From: an uncultured Lachnospiraceae bacterium
Lineage (GTDB): Bacteria > Bacillota > Clostridia > Lachnospirales > Lachnospiraceae
Reading direction: 5' to 3'
Assembly (NCBI GenBank): GCA_946566415.1
Contig: CAMNWW010000004.1
Location: forward strand, 1 to 25,527
Length of the DNA: 25,527 nt
Below, piece after piece: positions 1 to 8,656 of the stretch (positions are counted from its first letter, which is position 1; each line of letters opens with the position of its first letter). Position numbers and translations under genes: made by a program. A model generated the notes under the pieces. It did not search any database. It had not been told where the DNA came from and was given only the letters and a program-made list of their open reading frames with translations.

Positions 1-751
1 CCGGTATTCCCGTTGTATATATTTCATAGATACAGTTTTTATCAAACGAAAAAAATTTCTCTCTGCGGTCCGCGTCCGCAAACAGCCCCTTCTTCTTCCG
101 GTACAGCAAATAAAGCCCAAGCCCCGCGCCGAATGCCTGCGACATTACCAGCGCCGTGGCCGCCCCTCTGATTCCTATTCCCGGAAGAGGTCCGATTCCG
201 AAAATCAACGTGTAACCAAGGACAATATTCACGCCGTTCATCGCCGCTGCAATATACATCGGTATCTTCGTGTTGCCGTAGCCCTGGAACGCCGCCGTCA
301 CCAATGTCATAATAACACAACACGGGAACCCTAGCACTATAATTTTCATATAGCTTCCAGAAAGTGTCAATATTTGAGTGTCATGTAAAAAAAATCCCAG
401 AAAAAGATCCGCCCTGAAGAACAAAACAACCTGAATCAAAAATACAAAGATCAGTTCGCTCAAAAGCGCCTGCTCCATAATTCTGCGACAATTTTCCTTC
501 CGCCCGGCGCCGTATGATCTGGCAATCAGCACGGTTGCGCCAATCGCCACTCCTTTGTAAAATACCCACAGCGTATCTGTAATCCTGACGCAGATCCCCT
601 GGGCGGAGATGTCATTCGCCAAAAGCCTTCCCACCATTGCCGTCGTCACAAGGCTCGCTGAAACCTGAAGGATATTCTCCAGGATCATCGGAATAATAAT
701 ATGATATATCTCCTTTTTTATTGTTTTAACCTCGTACAAACGTTCCTCCAT
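1..751 (-). CDS. MATE family efflux transporter, N-terminal part (runs off window)
   Basis: An uninterrupted minus-strand frame of 250 codons starts at the ATG at 749-751 and leaves the window without a stop. The N-terminus has the usual MATE opening: a short amphipathic segment, then IPMILENILQVSASLVTTAMVG, then the loop with LIARSYGAGR. Later hydrophobic segments include a stretch beginning GFPCCVIMTLVTAAFQGYGNT and another with GIRGAATALVMSQAFG, typical of the first half of Na+/H+-driven multidrug antiporters of the inner membrane. About 200 residues (the second six helices) are missing to the left. There is no clear free ribosome site: the GGGAGG lies within the hairpin just upstream. The gene follows the sugar ABC operon in the same direction, so it may depend on readthrough. 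Family is secure; substrate is unknown. Confidence 0.88.
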   Translation of the reverse strand, partial: MEERLYEVKTIKKEIYHIIIPMILENILQVSASLVTTAMVGRLLANDISAQGICVRITDTLWVFYKGVAIGATVLIARSYGAGRKENCRRIMEQALLSELIFVFLIQVVLFFRADLFLGFFLHDTQILTLSGSYMKIIVLGFPCCVIMTLVTAAFQGYGNTKIPMYIAAAMNGVNIVLGYTLIFGIGPLPGIGIRGAATALVMSQAFGAGLGLYLLYRKKKGLFADADRREKFFSFDKNCIYEIYTTGIP

Positions 752-754
752 TCC

Positions 755-797
755 GAAAAATAAGAGCCGGGAAACTAAACCTCCCGGTCCTTATTTT
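755..797. terminator. Bidirectional rho-independent terminator / possible attenuator
   Basis: CCGGGA (767-772) pairs with TCCCGG (782-787) around a 9-nt loop. On the minus strand the stem is followed by CTCTTATTTTT, on the plus strand by TCCTTATTTT. It closes the sugar ABC operon after the binding-protein gene. The MATE start codon lies only about 16 nt beyond the stem, so the hairpin also forms the 5' leader of that gene and holds its only GGGAGG. Confidence 0.75.
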
Positions 798-836
798 CTC
801 TGCACATGAATGATCAGCCAGCCATTTTATCCAATA

Positions 837-2141
837 CTATTTTCCGAACTTTGATTCCATTTCCTTTTGTTCGGCATTCAAAACTTCCGTCGGATCCGCG
901 TCCTCAAGGATAACCTGCGCCACACAGTTCTTCGACATCTCAAGAGCCTCCGCAAAATTCGATGTATAATTTATCTGCGGTACAGTTTTTCCGATCTCTG
1001 TGAAGAGGTCGAATATCTGCTGATCTCCGAAGAAAGGATCGCCTTCCTTGAAGACTTCCGACTCAAGCGCAGGCAGGTAAGACGGGTAAAGACCATAATT
1101 CTGGAACCCTTCTACGTTAGCGTCCACATCTTCCATACAGAACTTCACAAATTCTTTCGCCGCCTCGGCATTTTCACTTGCCGTCGGAACAGCGAGAACA
1201 GAACCGCCGTTTGACGCGCCCAGTGCTTCATCATTCTCCGAGAACTTAGGAAGCGGCATAACCCTCCATTTGCCTTCCTGATCCGGAACCCCGTCTTTGA
1301 TAGAACCTACCATCCATACTGCTTCCGCGTAGCACGCGAATTTATCTGACGACATCCCGGTCATCATATCGTCCCATGAAGAATTATTGAACGTGATATC
1401 CTCTTTGTAAAGCCGCTTACACATTTCCATGGCCTGAATCGACTCCGGAGAATTCACCTGTGGATTTCCCTCCTCGTCAAAATAGAACGCGCCCAGTTCC
1501 ATCAGCATAAGACGATATACCTGGTCGTTTCTGGACTCTGCCATACAGAGCATATCCACGCCGGTTTTTTCTTTCATCTTTTTACCCGCTTCGATAAAGT
1601 CATCCCATGTCGCAATATCCTCAGCCTTGATGTCCGCCGCTTCAAATAAGTCGGCGCGGTAAAACATACCGCACGGACCGGAATCCCACGGATAAGCGAT
1701 GATTTTCCCATCGACCGTACACTCAGCCAGCTTGATTGGGAAGAAATCATCCTTATTGATCATATCCGTAAATTCCTCGAACTGGCCCGGAAATTTTTCA
1801 CCGAACTTCTGCATCTGTTCACCCTCCAAAGATACGATATCCGGCAGACCGATCCCAGACTGCAGGCAGGTTGTCATTTTCTGGTACACCTGCGTCACAC
1901 TCATATCCTCAAAGTTGAATTCCACGTCCGGATACTTCTCGTTAAAACGTTCCGCCTGTGACTGCAGATGCGCCAGCGCAACGTCCCAGCTCCATACCGT
2001 AATCTCGCCGGAAAGTTCTCCGTCGCCTCCTCCGGAACCCGAGTCGGCTTTTTCGTCTTTTCCTTCTCCCCCGCCTCCGCAGGCTGCAAGCGACACTACC
2101 ATTGCCGCCGCCATTAAAACTGCCAATAACTTTTTCCTCAT
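837..2141 (-). CDS. ABC transporter sugar-binding lipoprotein (CUT1, solute-binding family 1)
   Basis: 434 residues from the ATG at 2139-2141, chosen because AGGAGG lies 8 nt upstream. The longer open frame upstream runs through that ribosome site and the intergenic gap. Residues 1-20 are a lipoprotein signal peptide with lipobox L18-A-A-C21, followed by a Gly/Asp/Ser-rich linker, so the mature protein should be lipid-anchored outside the membrane. The body has the family 1 pattern: GEITVWSWD near the start of the fold, FNEKYPDVEF, a PWDSGPCGMFYRADLF hinge region, and KFVKFCME near the end. It should deliver a carbohydrate to the two permeases encoded just before it. It is unusual in being the last gene of the operon. 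With a beta-galactosidase in the same operon, a galactoside or host or plant oligosaccharide is a likely ligand (inference). No ATPase gene is present; a shared MsmK-type ATPase elsewhere would be needed. Confidence 0.92.
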   Translation of the reverse strand: MRKKLLAVLMAAAMVVSLAACGGGGEGKDEKADSGSGGGDGELSGEITVWSWDVALAHLQSQAERFNEKYPDVEFNFEDMSVTQVYQKMTTCLQSGIGLPDIVSLEGEQMQKFGEKFPGQFEEFTDMINKDDFFPIKLAECTVDGKIIAYPWDSGPCGMFYRADLFEAADIKAEDIATWDDFIEAGKKMKEKTGVDMLCMAESRNDQVYRLMLMELGAFYFDEEGNPQVNSPESIQAMEMCKRLYKEDITFNNSSWDDMMTGMSSDKFACYAEAVWMVGSIKDGVPDQEGKWRVMPLPKFSENDEALGASNGGSVLAVPTASENAEAAKEFVKFCMEDVDANVEGFQNYGLYPSYLPALESEVFKEGDPFFGDQQIFDLFTEIGKTVPQINYTSNFAEALEMSKNCVAQVILEDADPTEVLNAEQKEMESKFGK

Positions 2142-2182
2142 GTCTTTTTCCTCCTTCACATGAAATTGCATATTTATATTTC

Positions 2183-3013
2183 CTACTCCTTCACAGCCCC
2201 GCCCATGACTCCGGCTATAAACTGTTTCTGGAATATCAGGAATATCATTAGTATCGGCAACACAGCAAATACAGTCGCCAGCATAATCACACCGTAGTCC
2301 TTCCTCCACGCGACCCCGTTCAGCATGGACAAAGCTACCGGGAAATTATACATAGATTTTGTACCGAGAATGATGAGAGGCCACATAAAGCTGTTCCACA
2401 TACTCATAAACATATAGATCGCAAGCGCCCCCAGCGCAGGTTTCATAGTCGGCATTACGATTTTGAAGAAGATACTGAATTCACCGCATCCGTCGATCCT
2501 CGCGGCTTCGATCAGCGACTTCGGAAACGACAGCATATTCTGTCTCATCAGAAAGATGCCGAACGCCCCGGCAAGTCCTGGCAGAATAACCGCCTGATAC
2601 GTATTCGCCCACCCGATCTTATTCATCAGCGTAAATAACGGTACATACATTACCTGTCCGGGAATCATCATCGTCATCATGAAAATACCAAACATGATTC
2701 CCTTGCCTTTAAACTCAAATTTCGCCAGCGCGTACCCCGCCATAGAATGTATGAATATAGATAACACTGTGTATGTAAAAGTCAGGATACACGAATTAAT
2801 CAGCACACGTCCCAAATCCAGCCTGTCGCTTAAGTTTTTATAATTCTCCACCGCATGGGAGCCAAAAAACAGCTTCGGCGCCGCGCTCAGAATGTCCGCG
2901 TTCGTATTCGTGGCGGATACAAACATGAAGTAAAACGGAAACAGCGAGACAAGTACCGCAATAATCAAAATCACGTATGTTACCACCTTGGGCATAGTTT
3001 TTACATTTTTCAT
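2183..3013 (-). CDS. Carbohydrate ABC transporter permease, MalG type
   Basis: 276 residues. Six hydrophobic segments are visible, beginning with VVTYVILIIAVLVSLFPFYFMFVSA, and the EAA loop that contacts the ATPase is clear (EAARIDGCGEFSIFFKIVMP) in the second half. Length and layout fit the MalG/LacG/MsmG half of CUT1 importers (binding-protein-dependent inner-membrane component). The start codon shares one base with the stop of the upstream permease gene (TAATG), and GGAGAGGAG lies just before it, so the two are probably translationally coupled. The binding-protein gene follows 41 nt downstream. Inner-membrane subunit for sugar import; the exact sugar cannot be told. Confidence 0.93.
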   Translation of the reverse strand: MKNVKTMPKVVTYVILIIAVLVSLFPFYFMFVSATNTNADILSAAPKLFFGSHAVENYKNLSDRLDLGRVLINSCILTFTYTVLSIFIHSMAGYALAKFEFKGKGIMFGIFMMTMMIPGQVMYVPLFTLMNKIGWANTYQAVILPGLAGAFGIFLMRQNMLSFPKSLIEAARIDGCGEFSIFFKIVMPTMKPALGALAIYMFMSMWNSFMWPLIILGTKSMYNFPVALSMLNGVAWRKDYGVIMLATVFAVLPILMIFLIFQKQFIAGVMGGAVKE

Positions 3014-3921
3014 TACTCCTCTCCCCCCTTTGTAACTTTAAACTGTATGATTGACAGAATTCCGATAATGACTACCAATGCGTAGCTTAAAGCCGCCGCA
3101 TAGCCGAATTTGTAATAAGTAAATCCGGTATCGTACAGGTAATGCCCGATTGTGATCGTCGCATTGTTGGGACCGCCGCCTGTCAGGATAAAGGACTCGT
3201 CAAATAACTGCAAAGTACCGATTGTCGACGTAATACTTACAAACAACAGGATGGATTTCACCATAGGAACCGTGATGTATAAAAACTTCTGCCAGAAGGA
3301 CGCGCCGTCAATCTCTGCGGATTCGTAAAGCTCCGTCGGAATATTTTTCAGTCCTGCAATCACGATAATCGTATTGTATCCTGTCCAGCGCCAGGTAATC
3401 GCAATAATGATCGCCATTCTTGCGCCCCAGACGGTATTCAGCCAGTCCACGCCGGAAAATCCCATCGCCTGAAGCATATGGTTCACAAGCCCAAAATCGG
3501 TGTTAAACAATAGCTTGAATACAATCGCATACGCAACCAGCGCAGTAACGGACGGAAGAAAAATGCCAATACGGAATCCCGCCCTGCATTTTAAAAACGC
3601 CTGTTCCACCAATACACCGAACAGCAGTGAAAGGACTACCATTACCGGAACCTGTACGATCAGGTAAATAAACGTATTTTTTAAAGATTTCCAGAAAATC
3701 GGATCCTGCAGTAAAGTCACATAATTCTGTATACCGCAGAAAGTGTACACTCCTCCCGAAAAATCCTGGAAACTCAGAAGAAGCGAGTGTATGATCGGAT
3801 AGATCATAAACACCGCAAATAACACAATCATTGGAAACAAGAAGATGTAAGGCGCGGTCTTCTTCGTCACAATATGCCTTCTTTTTACCATGCTGCCGCC
3901 GTCATTTGTCATTTGGCTCAT
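3013..3921 (-). CDS. Carbohydrate ABC transporter permease, MalF type
   Basis: 302 residues from the ATG at 3919-3921, preceded by AAGGGGG with a 7-nt gap. An ATG 6 nt further up is too close to that site, and the open frame that continues to 4218 runs backwards through the inverted-repeat element, so it is not used. The protein starts with a hydrophilic leader (about 25 residues) and the first helix PYIFLFPMIVLFAVFMIYPI, then the EAA loop ESAEIDGASFWQKFLYITVP. This is the partner of the MalG-like permease encoded next. The gene is separated from the upstream beta-galactosidase by the 226-bp element, which therefore lies in its mRNA leader. Confidence 0.92.
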   Translation of the reverse strand: MSQMTNDGGSMVKRRHIVTKKTAPYIFLFPMIVLFAVFMIYPIIHSLLLSFQDFSGGVYTFCGIQNYVTLLQDPIFWKSLKNTFIYLIVQVPVMVVLSLLFGVLVEQAFLKCRAGFRIGIFLPSVTALVAYAIVFKLLFNTDFGLVNHMLQAMGFSGVDWLNTVWGARMAIIIAITWRWTGYNTIIVIAGLKNIPTELYESAEIDGASFWQKFLYITVPMVKSILLFVSITSTIGTLQLFDESFILTGGGPNNATITIGHYLYDTGFTYYKFGYAAALSYALVVIIGILSIIQFKVTKGGEE

Positions 3922-3964
3922 TTTCATTCCCCCTTTTGTAGAACCACCTTTTTCACAATTTTTT

Positions 3965-4190
3965 CCACCTGTGCGGTTGCGATTCACGGCAGGTTTCAGG
4001 AAGCTCATAGATGCGTCACGCTTGCATGTAAGCAGACATGAGCTTCCCGAAACTGCCCGAATCAGGCAGCCCACCCTTAAATGAGCAAAACAGGAGCAGC
4101 CTTTTTTGCTGCGACTGCCAGCAAGCTGGCAGGTTTTGCGAATTTTGTGGGGTTGGCTGCCGTGAATCGCAATTTCAACCGCACAGGTGG
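3965..4190. mobile_element. MITE-like element with ~28-bp terminal inverted repeats
   Basis: The left end CCACCTGTGCGGTTG followed by CGATTCACGGCAG (3965-3992) recurs inverted at the right end (4157-4190). There the same two blocks are separated by six extra bases (AAATTG read from the outside in). The outer flanks are nearly direct copies (AATTTTTT at 3957-3964, AATTTTT at 4191-4197), as expected for a target duplication, although the A/T tract makes this less certain. Inside are three further hairpins: 3994-4008 with 4038-4053 (GGAAGCTCAT/ATGAGCTTCC), GCAGC/GCTGC at 4096-4112, and CTGCCAGC/GCTGGCAG at 4115-4132. No convincing coding frame fills it. It lies inside an operon, between the galactosidase stop and the permease ribosome site. 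Confidence 0.65.
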
Positions 4191-4202
4191 AATTTTTCCT
4201 CT

Positions 4203-7200
4203 TTATATTTTTTTGCATTTACCTGAAAACGTCCAGGAAAATGTAAATTCCTCCGGGTAAAGCCTGTCTTTTTCCAGGCATTCCGCCCCCCAGCTGGCGC
4301 TTCCAAGTCCATGCTGCCTGTAATCCAGATTCAGATAAATATCCTCGTCCGGCTCAAGCTCGTTCGTGTGGGCCGCGTTCGCAAGCATTTCCTGCGTATA
4401 GTGCAGCGCTCCGAATCCAAACGGCTCCTCTCCTTCGATTCTAAGCGCATGGCCTTCCTGCGTGTAGAACTCTACCCATCTCGTATCTTCGTGGTTCCCC
4501 GTTTCCTGTGGAACCACATATGGGAAGTAGAAATCTGTCACACTGCTTCGGTAATATCCGATACGATTGCCTTCCTTACAGTCCGCGTAAGTCTCAAACG
4601 GACCTCTTCCATACCATCCGACCTGTTCGCAGGTGTTCGGAAGTACAAACCGCAGACCTATCCTGGCAAATGTTTCCGGAAGCTGACAGCCAACCGGGAC
4701 GCCCTGATATTTCACCTCCACTCTGCCGTCCGCGCAGATCCGGTATACTGCATTCACCAAAACCTTCCATTCCAGAATGATCGGGGCATAGAACTGTTTC
4801 ACCTTAATAACAACTTCATCCGCCCCTTCTGCTGCTGATACGTGTTCCGTCACGTTGCAGACCGCCTTTAGCATCCCGTCTTCCCAGATTTCTTTTGCGT
4901 TTAAATCATTATCTACCGGGGCGCGGTAGAAATTCATCCCAAGCCCGTCTTTGAGAAGGACTTCCCCCTGGTATTCATATCCGCAGAGATTGCCGTGGAT
5001 CCTGTCAAAACTTACCTTAAAATCTTGTCCGGTGATACGAAGGATACCGTTTTCATCGGAAACCGTAAGCGCTTTTCTTATCTGTTCCTGATATTCCTGC
5101 CGTTCTTCCCCGGTCCTGTCTTTCGCCTCCCACAATAATTCCTGATGGAACGCCGTCTCGTATTCTTCTTCCGCGGTCCAAACCGGCCTCTCCCGGTAGA
5201 CAACGCTGATATTCAGCCAATAATCGTACGCACATTCCTCTGGATCGGAGGGCGCTACCTCCACTAGTTCTTCTTCCTCCCACAGGCGTATCGCTTTCTT
5301 TGTGTGAGGTTCAATTTGGACAAACGCCGCTTCTTTTTCCCACAGAACGCCTTCTTCTGTCTCTATTTTTACAATCGCTTTCAAATGATCCAGTGTCAGA
5401 AAATCATATTTGTTCTCAACAATAATGGTTCCTTTTTCTCTGTCCAGCCCCAAAAACCGCACCGGTTCCATTACTTTCTTTACCTGCAGGATTGCCGGGG
5501 TCTGGCGCCTGTCCGCCTGCAGAAGACCGTCGCAGCAGAAAGCCCCGCTGTTGGGATAATCATTATAGTCGCCCCCATATGTATAGTAATCCGTTCCATT
5601 TTTATCGGTTTTCTTAAGACCGTGGTCGATCCACTCCCAGATAAAACCGCCCTGCAGCCTTGGGTACTTCTCATAAATTTCCCAATACTCCTTAAGTCCC
5701 CCCGGTCCGTTCCCCATGGCATGCGCATATTCACATACAATATGCGGTTTTGCCTTGGAGCTGTCTTTTCCAAGCGCCTCAAGCTGGCGATGCCTTGTAT
5801 ACATCGAGCTGTATACATCCGCGATCGAAGCGTCTCTGTCCTCTTCATAGTGGACCAGCCTTGTTGGGTCGTACTCCTTTACAAACTTCCCGGCGGTCAC
5901 AAACGCGGTTCCGAATCCGGATTCATTTCCCAGCGACCAGAAGAGGACCGACGGATGATTCTTATCCCGCCTTACCATGCGTTCAGAGCGGTCGATATAG
6001 CTCTCCTCCCAGAGAACATCGTCGCTGATGCGGTTCATTTTCTTTGTAAACGTCATCTGGTTGCACTCTAGATCCGCTTCTTCCATCACATAGAACCCAA
6101 GCGCGTCGCACAAATCCAAAAATGCCGGGGACGGGGGATAGTGCGCGGTACGTACCGCGTTGATATTATTCTGTTTCATCAGATATAAGTCCGCCAGCAT
6201 ATCTTCTTTTGTGATGCAGCGCCCCTCTTTTTCATTCCAGTCATGACGGTTCACGCCCTTTAATTTTAACGGGCAGCCGTTTATATAAAAGAGGCCGTCT
6301 TTCAGGCAGATTGTCCGAAAACCGTTCCTGCAGGAGTACGCCTCGATCAGCTTCTCCCCTTCTCTCAGTTCAATCACTGTTTCATAGAGATAGGGGCGTT
6401 CCGCAGACCACGCCTGAACCTCTTCTATCACCTTTTCGAGAGATATCGTCACCCTTCCCTCTTTAACGTTCACTTCCCGGGCGCTCGAAAATATCTTTTT
6501 CTCTTTGTCCCATAATGTCGTTATAATCTGGAATGGTTTCCCGGACTCTTCCCTATAACCATTGTTTTCCACGATCAGGTCCATATTGTAAATTCCGCTC
6601 CTGCCGTCCTCCTTAAGGAGCGCGTCGATCTTAAAGTCCAGCACATGCGCCTTTGGTCTTATAATCAGCGACACGTCCCTGATAATCCCCGCAAACCACC
6701 ACATGTCCTGATTCTCCAGATAGCTGCCGTCAGAATACTTGTATACCTCCACCGCAATTACATTCCGCCCGTTTTTTAAAAGAGGCGTCGCATCAAATTC
6801 CGCGGTATTGCGCGGTCCCTGGCTGTAGCCCAAGGGCCGGCCGTTAACCCACACATGATACGCGCTCTCCACTCCGTCAAACCGCAAAATATATTCTCTG
6901 TTTTCTTCTATTTGAAGCTCGATTTCCCTCCGGTACACGCCTGTCGGATTATCGTTTTGAATCGCCGGGTCGTCCGTAATCGGAAAAAGCGCGTACGCAT
7001 CATTGTAATGCGGCTTACCATACCCGTGAAGCTGCCAATGCCCCGGAACCGGCATCATCCCCCATGCCTGGTCGTCATATAGTTCATCTGTACACTCCTT
7101 CGGCACGAGAAACGGGGACGTAAAATACGCGAACTTCCACTCCCCGTTCAGAAGGATGTAATTGCCGCTCTCCTCTTTTTTGAACGTCCTCGCAGCTTCC

Positions 7201-7298
7201 ACGCTCTGAAACCCGCAGTAAAACGGCCGCACCCACAAGCGGTTCCTTCCAAGTACCTTTACATTATTCCAATCCTGATGTCTGTATTCAAACTCCAT
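4203..7298 (-). CDS. lacZ: Beta-galactosidase, glycoside hydrolase family 2 (LacZ type)
   Basis: 1031 residues, the usual length of long GH2 LacZ enzymes. Order: jelly-roll sugar-binding domain (about 45-215), Ig-like domain (about 220-330), TIM barrel (about 335-620), further Ig-like domain, and the C-terminal beta-galactosidase small-chain domain (about 750-1025). The acid/base is E459 in SLGNESGFG and the nucleophile E523 in VCEYAHAMGNGPGG. NRHDW (350-354) and the DMWWFAG loop (198-204) are also typical. It has no signal peptide, so it should act in the cytoplasm on imported beta-galactosides, releasing galactose. The start ATG at 7296-7298 overlaps the end of the LacI-type gene by 11 bp, with GGGAGGAAGG as ribosome site. 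The stop lies 12 bp from the inverted-repeat element. Confidence 0.95.
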   Translation of the reverse strand: MEFEYRHQDWNNVKVLGRNRLWVRPFYCGFQSVEAARTFKKEESGNYILLNGEWKFAYFTSPFLVPKECTDELYDDQAWGMMPVPGHWQLHGYGKPHYNDAYALFPITDDPAIQNDNPTGVYRREIELQIEENREYILRFDGVESAYHVWVNGRPLGYSQGPRNTAEFDATPLLKNGRNVIAVEVYKYSDGSYLENQDMWWFAGIIRDVSLIIRPKAHVLDFKIDALLKEDGRSGIYNMDLIVENNGYREESGKPFQIITTLWDKEKKIFSSAREVNVKEGRVTISLEKVIEEVQAWSAERPYLYETVIELREGEKLIEAYSCRNGFRTICLKDGLFYINGCPLKLKGVNRHDWNEKEGRCITKEDMLADLYLMKQNNINAVRTAHYPPSPAFLDLCDALGFYVMEEADLECNQMTFTKKMNRISDDVLWEESYIDRSERMVRRDKNHPSVLFWSLGNESGFGTAFVTAGKFVKEYDPTRLVHYEEDRDASIADVYSSMYTRHRQLEALGKDSSKAKPHIVCEYAHAMGNGPGGLKEYWEIYEKYPRLQGGFIWEWIDHGLKKTDKNGTDYYTYGGDYNDYPNSGAFCCDGLLQADRRQTPAILQVKKVMEPVRFLGLDREKGTIIVENKYDFLTLDHLKAIVKIETEEGVLWEKEAAFVQIEPHTKKAIRLWEEEELVEVAPSDPEECAYDYWLNISVVYRERPVWTAEEEYETAFHQELLWEAKDRTGEERQEYQEQIRKALTVSDENGILRITGQDFKVSFDRIHGNLCGYEYQGEVLLKDGLGMNFYRAPVDNDLNAKEIWEDGMLKAVCNVTEHVSAAEGADEVVIKVKQFYAPIILEWKVLVNAVYRICADGRVEVKYQGVPVGCQLPETFARIGLRFVLPNTCEQVGWYGRGPFETYADCKEGNRIGYYRSSVTDFYFPYVVPQETGNHEDTRWVEFYTQEGHALRIEGEEPFGFGALHYTQEMLANAAHTNELEPDEDIYLNLDYRQHGLGSASWGAECLEKDRLYPEEFTFSWTFSGKCKKI

Positions 7299-8355
7299 GT
7301 CCTTCCTCCCGATTAAGAGTACTCTCCCGGCAGCTTTCCCTGATAACCAATTTATTAGGAACTACCAGTTTTACCCCTTCTTCCCTCTTTGTCATGATCC
7401 GATCCGTCAAAAGCCTTGCCGCCATAGTTCCTGTCAAATGATTGTAAATCCGTACGCTCGTCAACGGCGGCGTCACAAATGCGGCCGTCTGAATATCGTT
7501 ACAGCCTATAATCGCAACCTCATCCGGCACGCCCACCCCGTTTTCCTTCAGTGCCCGCATAAGCCCTATCGCCATATTGTCATTTTCCGCAAATATCGCC
7601 CGGGGAAGCTTTTGTTTCTCTTTTAATATCTTTTCTCCAAGCTCGTACCCGTGCTCAATGAGGCTGTTCTTCGCCAGCCAGACGAACTCCTCACGAAACC
7701 GCCCCTTATCCTCCATCATTTTCCTGAAGTAACGGTATCTGTCGTCTTCCTGCAGCCCTCCCGCAATCCGGATACCATAAGTGCCGATATAACCTATCTC
7801 TTCATAACCATTCTGCTCAAAACAGTCTAACGCTTTCTTAACAATGCTCTCAAAGTCATTAATTACATAATCCGCGTCCAGTTCCCCTTCTCTGAGCTGG
7901 AAATCAGCGCAGACAACCGGAAGCCCCATATCCTTAATCGTTGTCCGCAGCCCTTCGAGCCGAAACCAGTTCCCTGGGTGCCCTACAAGGATAACCCCTC
8001 GGAAACTGCCAATCTCCTCCAGCCCCTTCTCGACGGAATCATAGAAGAACTCCACTGCCTGAAACCCATTCTTCTCCAGCTCATTCTTCGCATTCAGCCT
8101 TACAATCTGATAATAGCTGTCCTCCACCTCAGTCAACTCGTTATATAAAAGGAACACCCCTACCTTTCCTCTTGAAAGAGGGGCTATCGTATCCTGCTCC
8201 AGCCAATTCTGGGAACGATATCCAAGTTCATCCGCTGCCCGCAAGATTTTCTGCCTGGTTTCCTCCGAAACAGAAAATGTTCTGTCCTGCTTTAAAACTC
8301 TCGATACCGCCGCTTGGGATACCCCCGCTTTTTCTGCCACATGTTTTAAAGTCAT
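7288..8355 (-). CDS. LacI/GalR family transcriptional regulator
   Basis: 355 residues. The N-terminal helix-turn-helix is textbook: TLKHVAEKAGVSQAAVSRVL (2-21), then the hinge region. The rest is the periplasmic-binding-like effector domain, with the C-terminal block VAIIGCNDIQTAAFVTPPLTSVRI. It resembles the subgroup linked to beta-galactosidase genes (MsmR/EbgR/GalR-like). It is the first gene of the operon and overlaps the galactosidase start, so regulator and enzyme are co-transcribed. TTAGTAAAA palindromes around its own promoter make autorepression likely, with relief by galactose or a galactoside (inference). Confidence 0.94.
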   Translation of the reverse strand: MTLKHVAEKAGVSQAAVSRVLKQDRTFSVSEETRQKILRAADELGYRSQNWLEQDTIAPLSRGKVGVFLLYNELTEVEDSYYQIVRLNAKNELEKNGFQAVEFFYDSVEKGLEEIGSFRGVILVGHPGNWFRLEGLRTTIKDMGLPVVCADFQLREGELDADYVINDFESIVKKALDCFEQNGYEEIGYIGTYGIRIAGGLQEDDRYRYFRKMMEDKGRFREEFVWLAKNSLIEHGYELGEKILKEKQKLPRAIFAENDNMAIGLMRALKENGVGVPDEVAIIGCNDIQTAAFVTPPLTSVRIYNHLTGTMAARLLTDRIMTKREEGVKLVVPNKLVIRESCRESTLNREEGHGV

Positions 8356-8370
8356 AATTTTTACCTCTTT

Positions 8371-8389
8371 TTAGTAAAATTTTTACTAA
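8371..8389. promoter_or_regulatory. Candidate operator of the LacI-type regulator
   Basis: TTAGTAAAATTTTTACTAA is a perfect inverted repeat with one central base, lying between the predicted transcription start (about 8429) and the regulator's start codon at 8355. A further TTAGTAAAA copy lies within the promoter spacer at 8450-8458. The arms are AT-rich rather than the common GAAACG...CGTTTC type, so assignment rests on position and repetition. Confidence 0.55.
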
Positions 8390-8435
8390 TTTTTTAGTTT
8401 GTTTTTCCTGAATATCATCTTTTTTTCATATCTCG

Positions 8436-8464
8436 ACTATACTCTTTTATTAGTAAAAAATCAA
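8436..8464 (-). promoter_or_regulatory. Sigma-A promoter of the lacI-lacZ-ABC operon
   Basis: On the minus strand: TTGATT (8459-8464), 17-bp spacer, TATAGT (8436-8441). A TTTTACTAA operator half lies in the spacer. The leader to the regulator's ATG is about 75 nt, and a GAGGT ribosome site precedes it. Confidence 0.7.
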
Positions 8465-8566
8465 TATATTTTTGTGATAAACTCATCATTTTTCGCAATT
8501 TGCACATTAATTCGCCCTCGTTTTTGTATATAATGCACATTTCCCGGCGTTCCTGCAGGCTTCCTG

Positions 8567-8587
8567 TTTTACTAAATTTTACTAAAA
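8567..8587. promoter_or_regulatory. Tandem TTTTACTAAA half-sites
   Basis: Two adjacent TTTTACTAAA copies lie about 100 bp upstream of the operon promoter. They match the arms of the palindrome at 8371-8389 and could be an auxiliary operator allowing looping. They are also about 40 bp upstream of the kinase promoter, so the same regulator could affect both. The stretch between (8465-8566) shows no gene. Confidence 0.4.
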
Positions 8588-8627
8588 TTTCAGAGTGAGC
8601 ATAAAAACCTCAGCGACGGCTTTATTC

Positions 8628-8656
8628 TTGCCACCAAAAACAGACAATGCTATAAT
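8628..8656 (+). promoter_or_regulatory. Sigma-A promoter before leader copy 1
   Basis: TTGCCA (8628-8633), 17-bp spacer, TATAAT (8651-8656). The repeated leader begins with GAGTAC right at 8657, that is at or next to the expected transcription start. Confidence 0.7.

Noticed and set aside
867..1214. Plus-strand frame opposite the binding-protein gene
   Set aside because: Antisense shadow, no start signals.
2142..2309. Upstream part of the binding-protein frame
   Set aside because: It overlaps the preceding permease gene end and the ribosome site; the lipoprotein signal starts at 2141.
3965..4190. Element as an insertion sequence with its own transposase
   Set aside because: Only 226 bp and no coding frame; at most non-autonomous.
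3922..4218. Long N-terminal extension of the MalF-type permease
   Set aside because: It translates the inverted-repeat element; a good ribosome site and normal family length support the start at 3921.
5304..6071. 255-codon plus-strand frame opposite the first galactosidase
   Set aside because: Shadow of the GH2 gene; no ribosome site or family resemblance.
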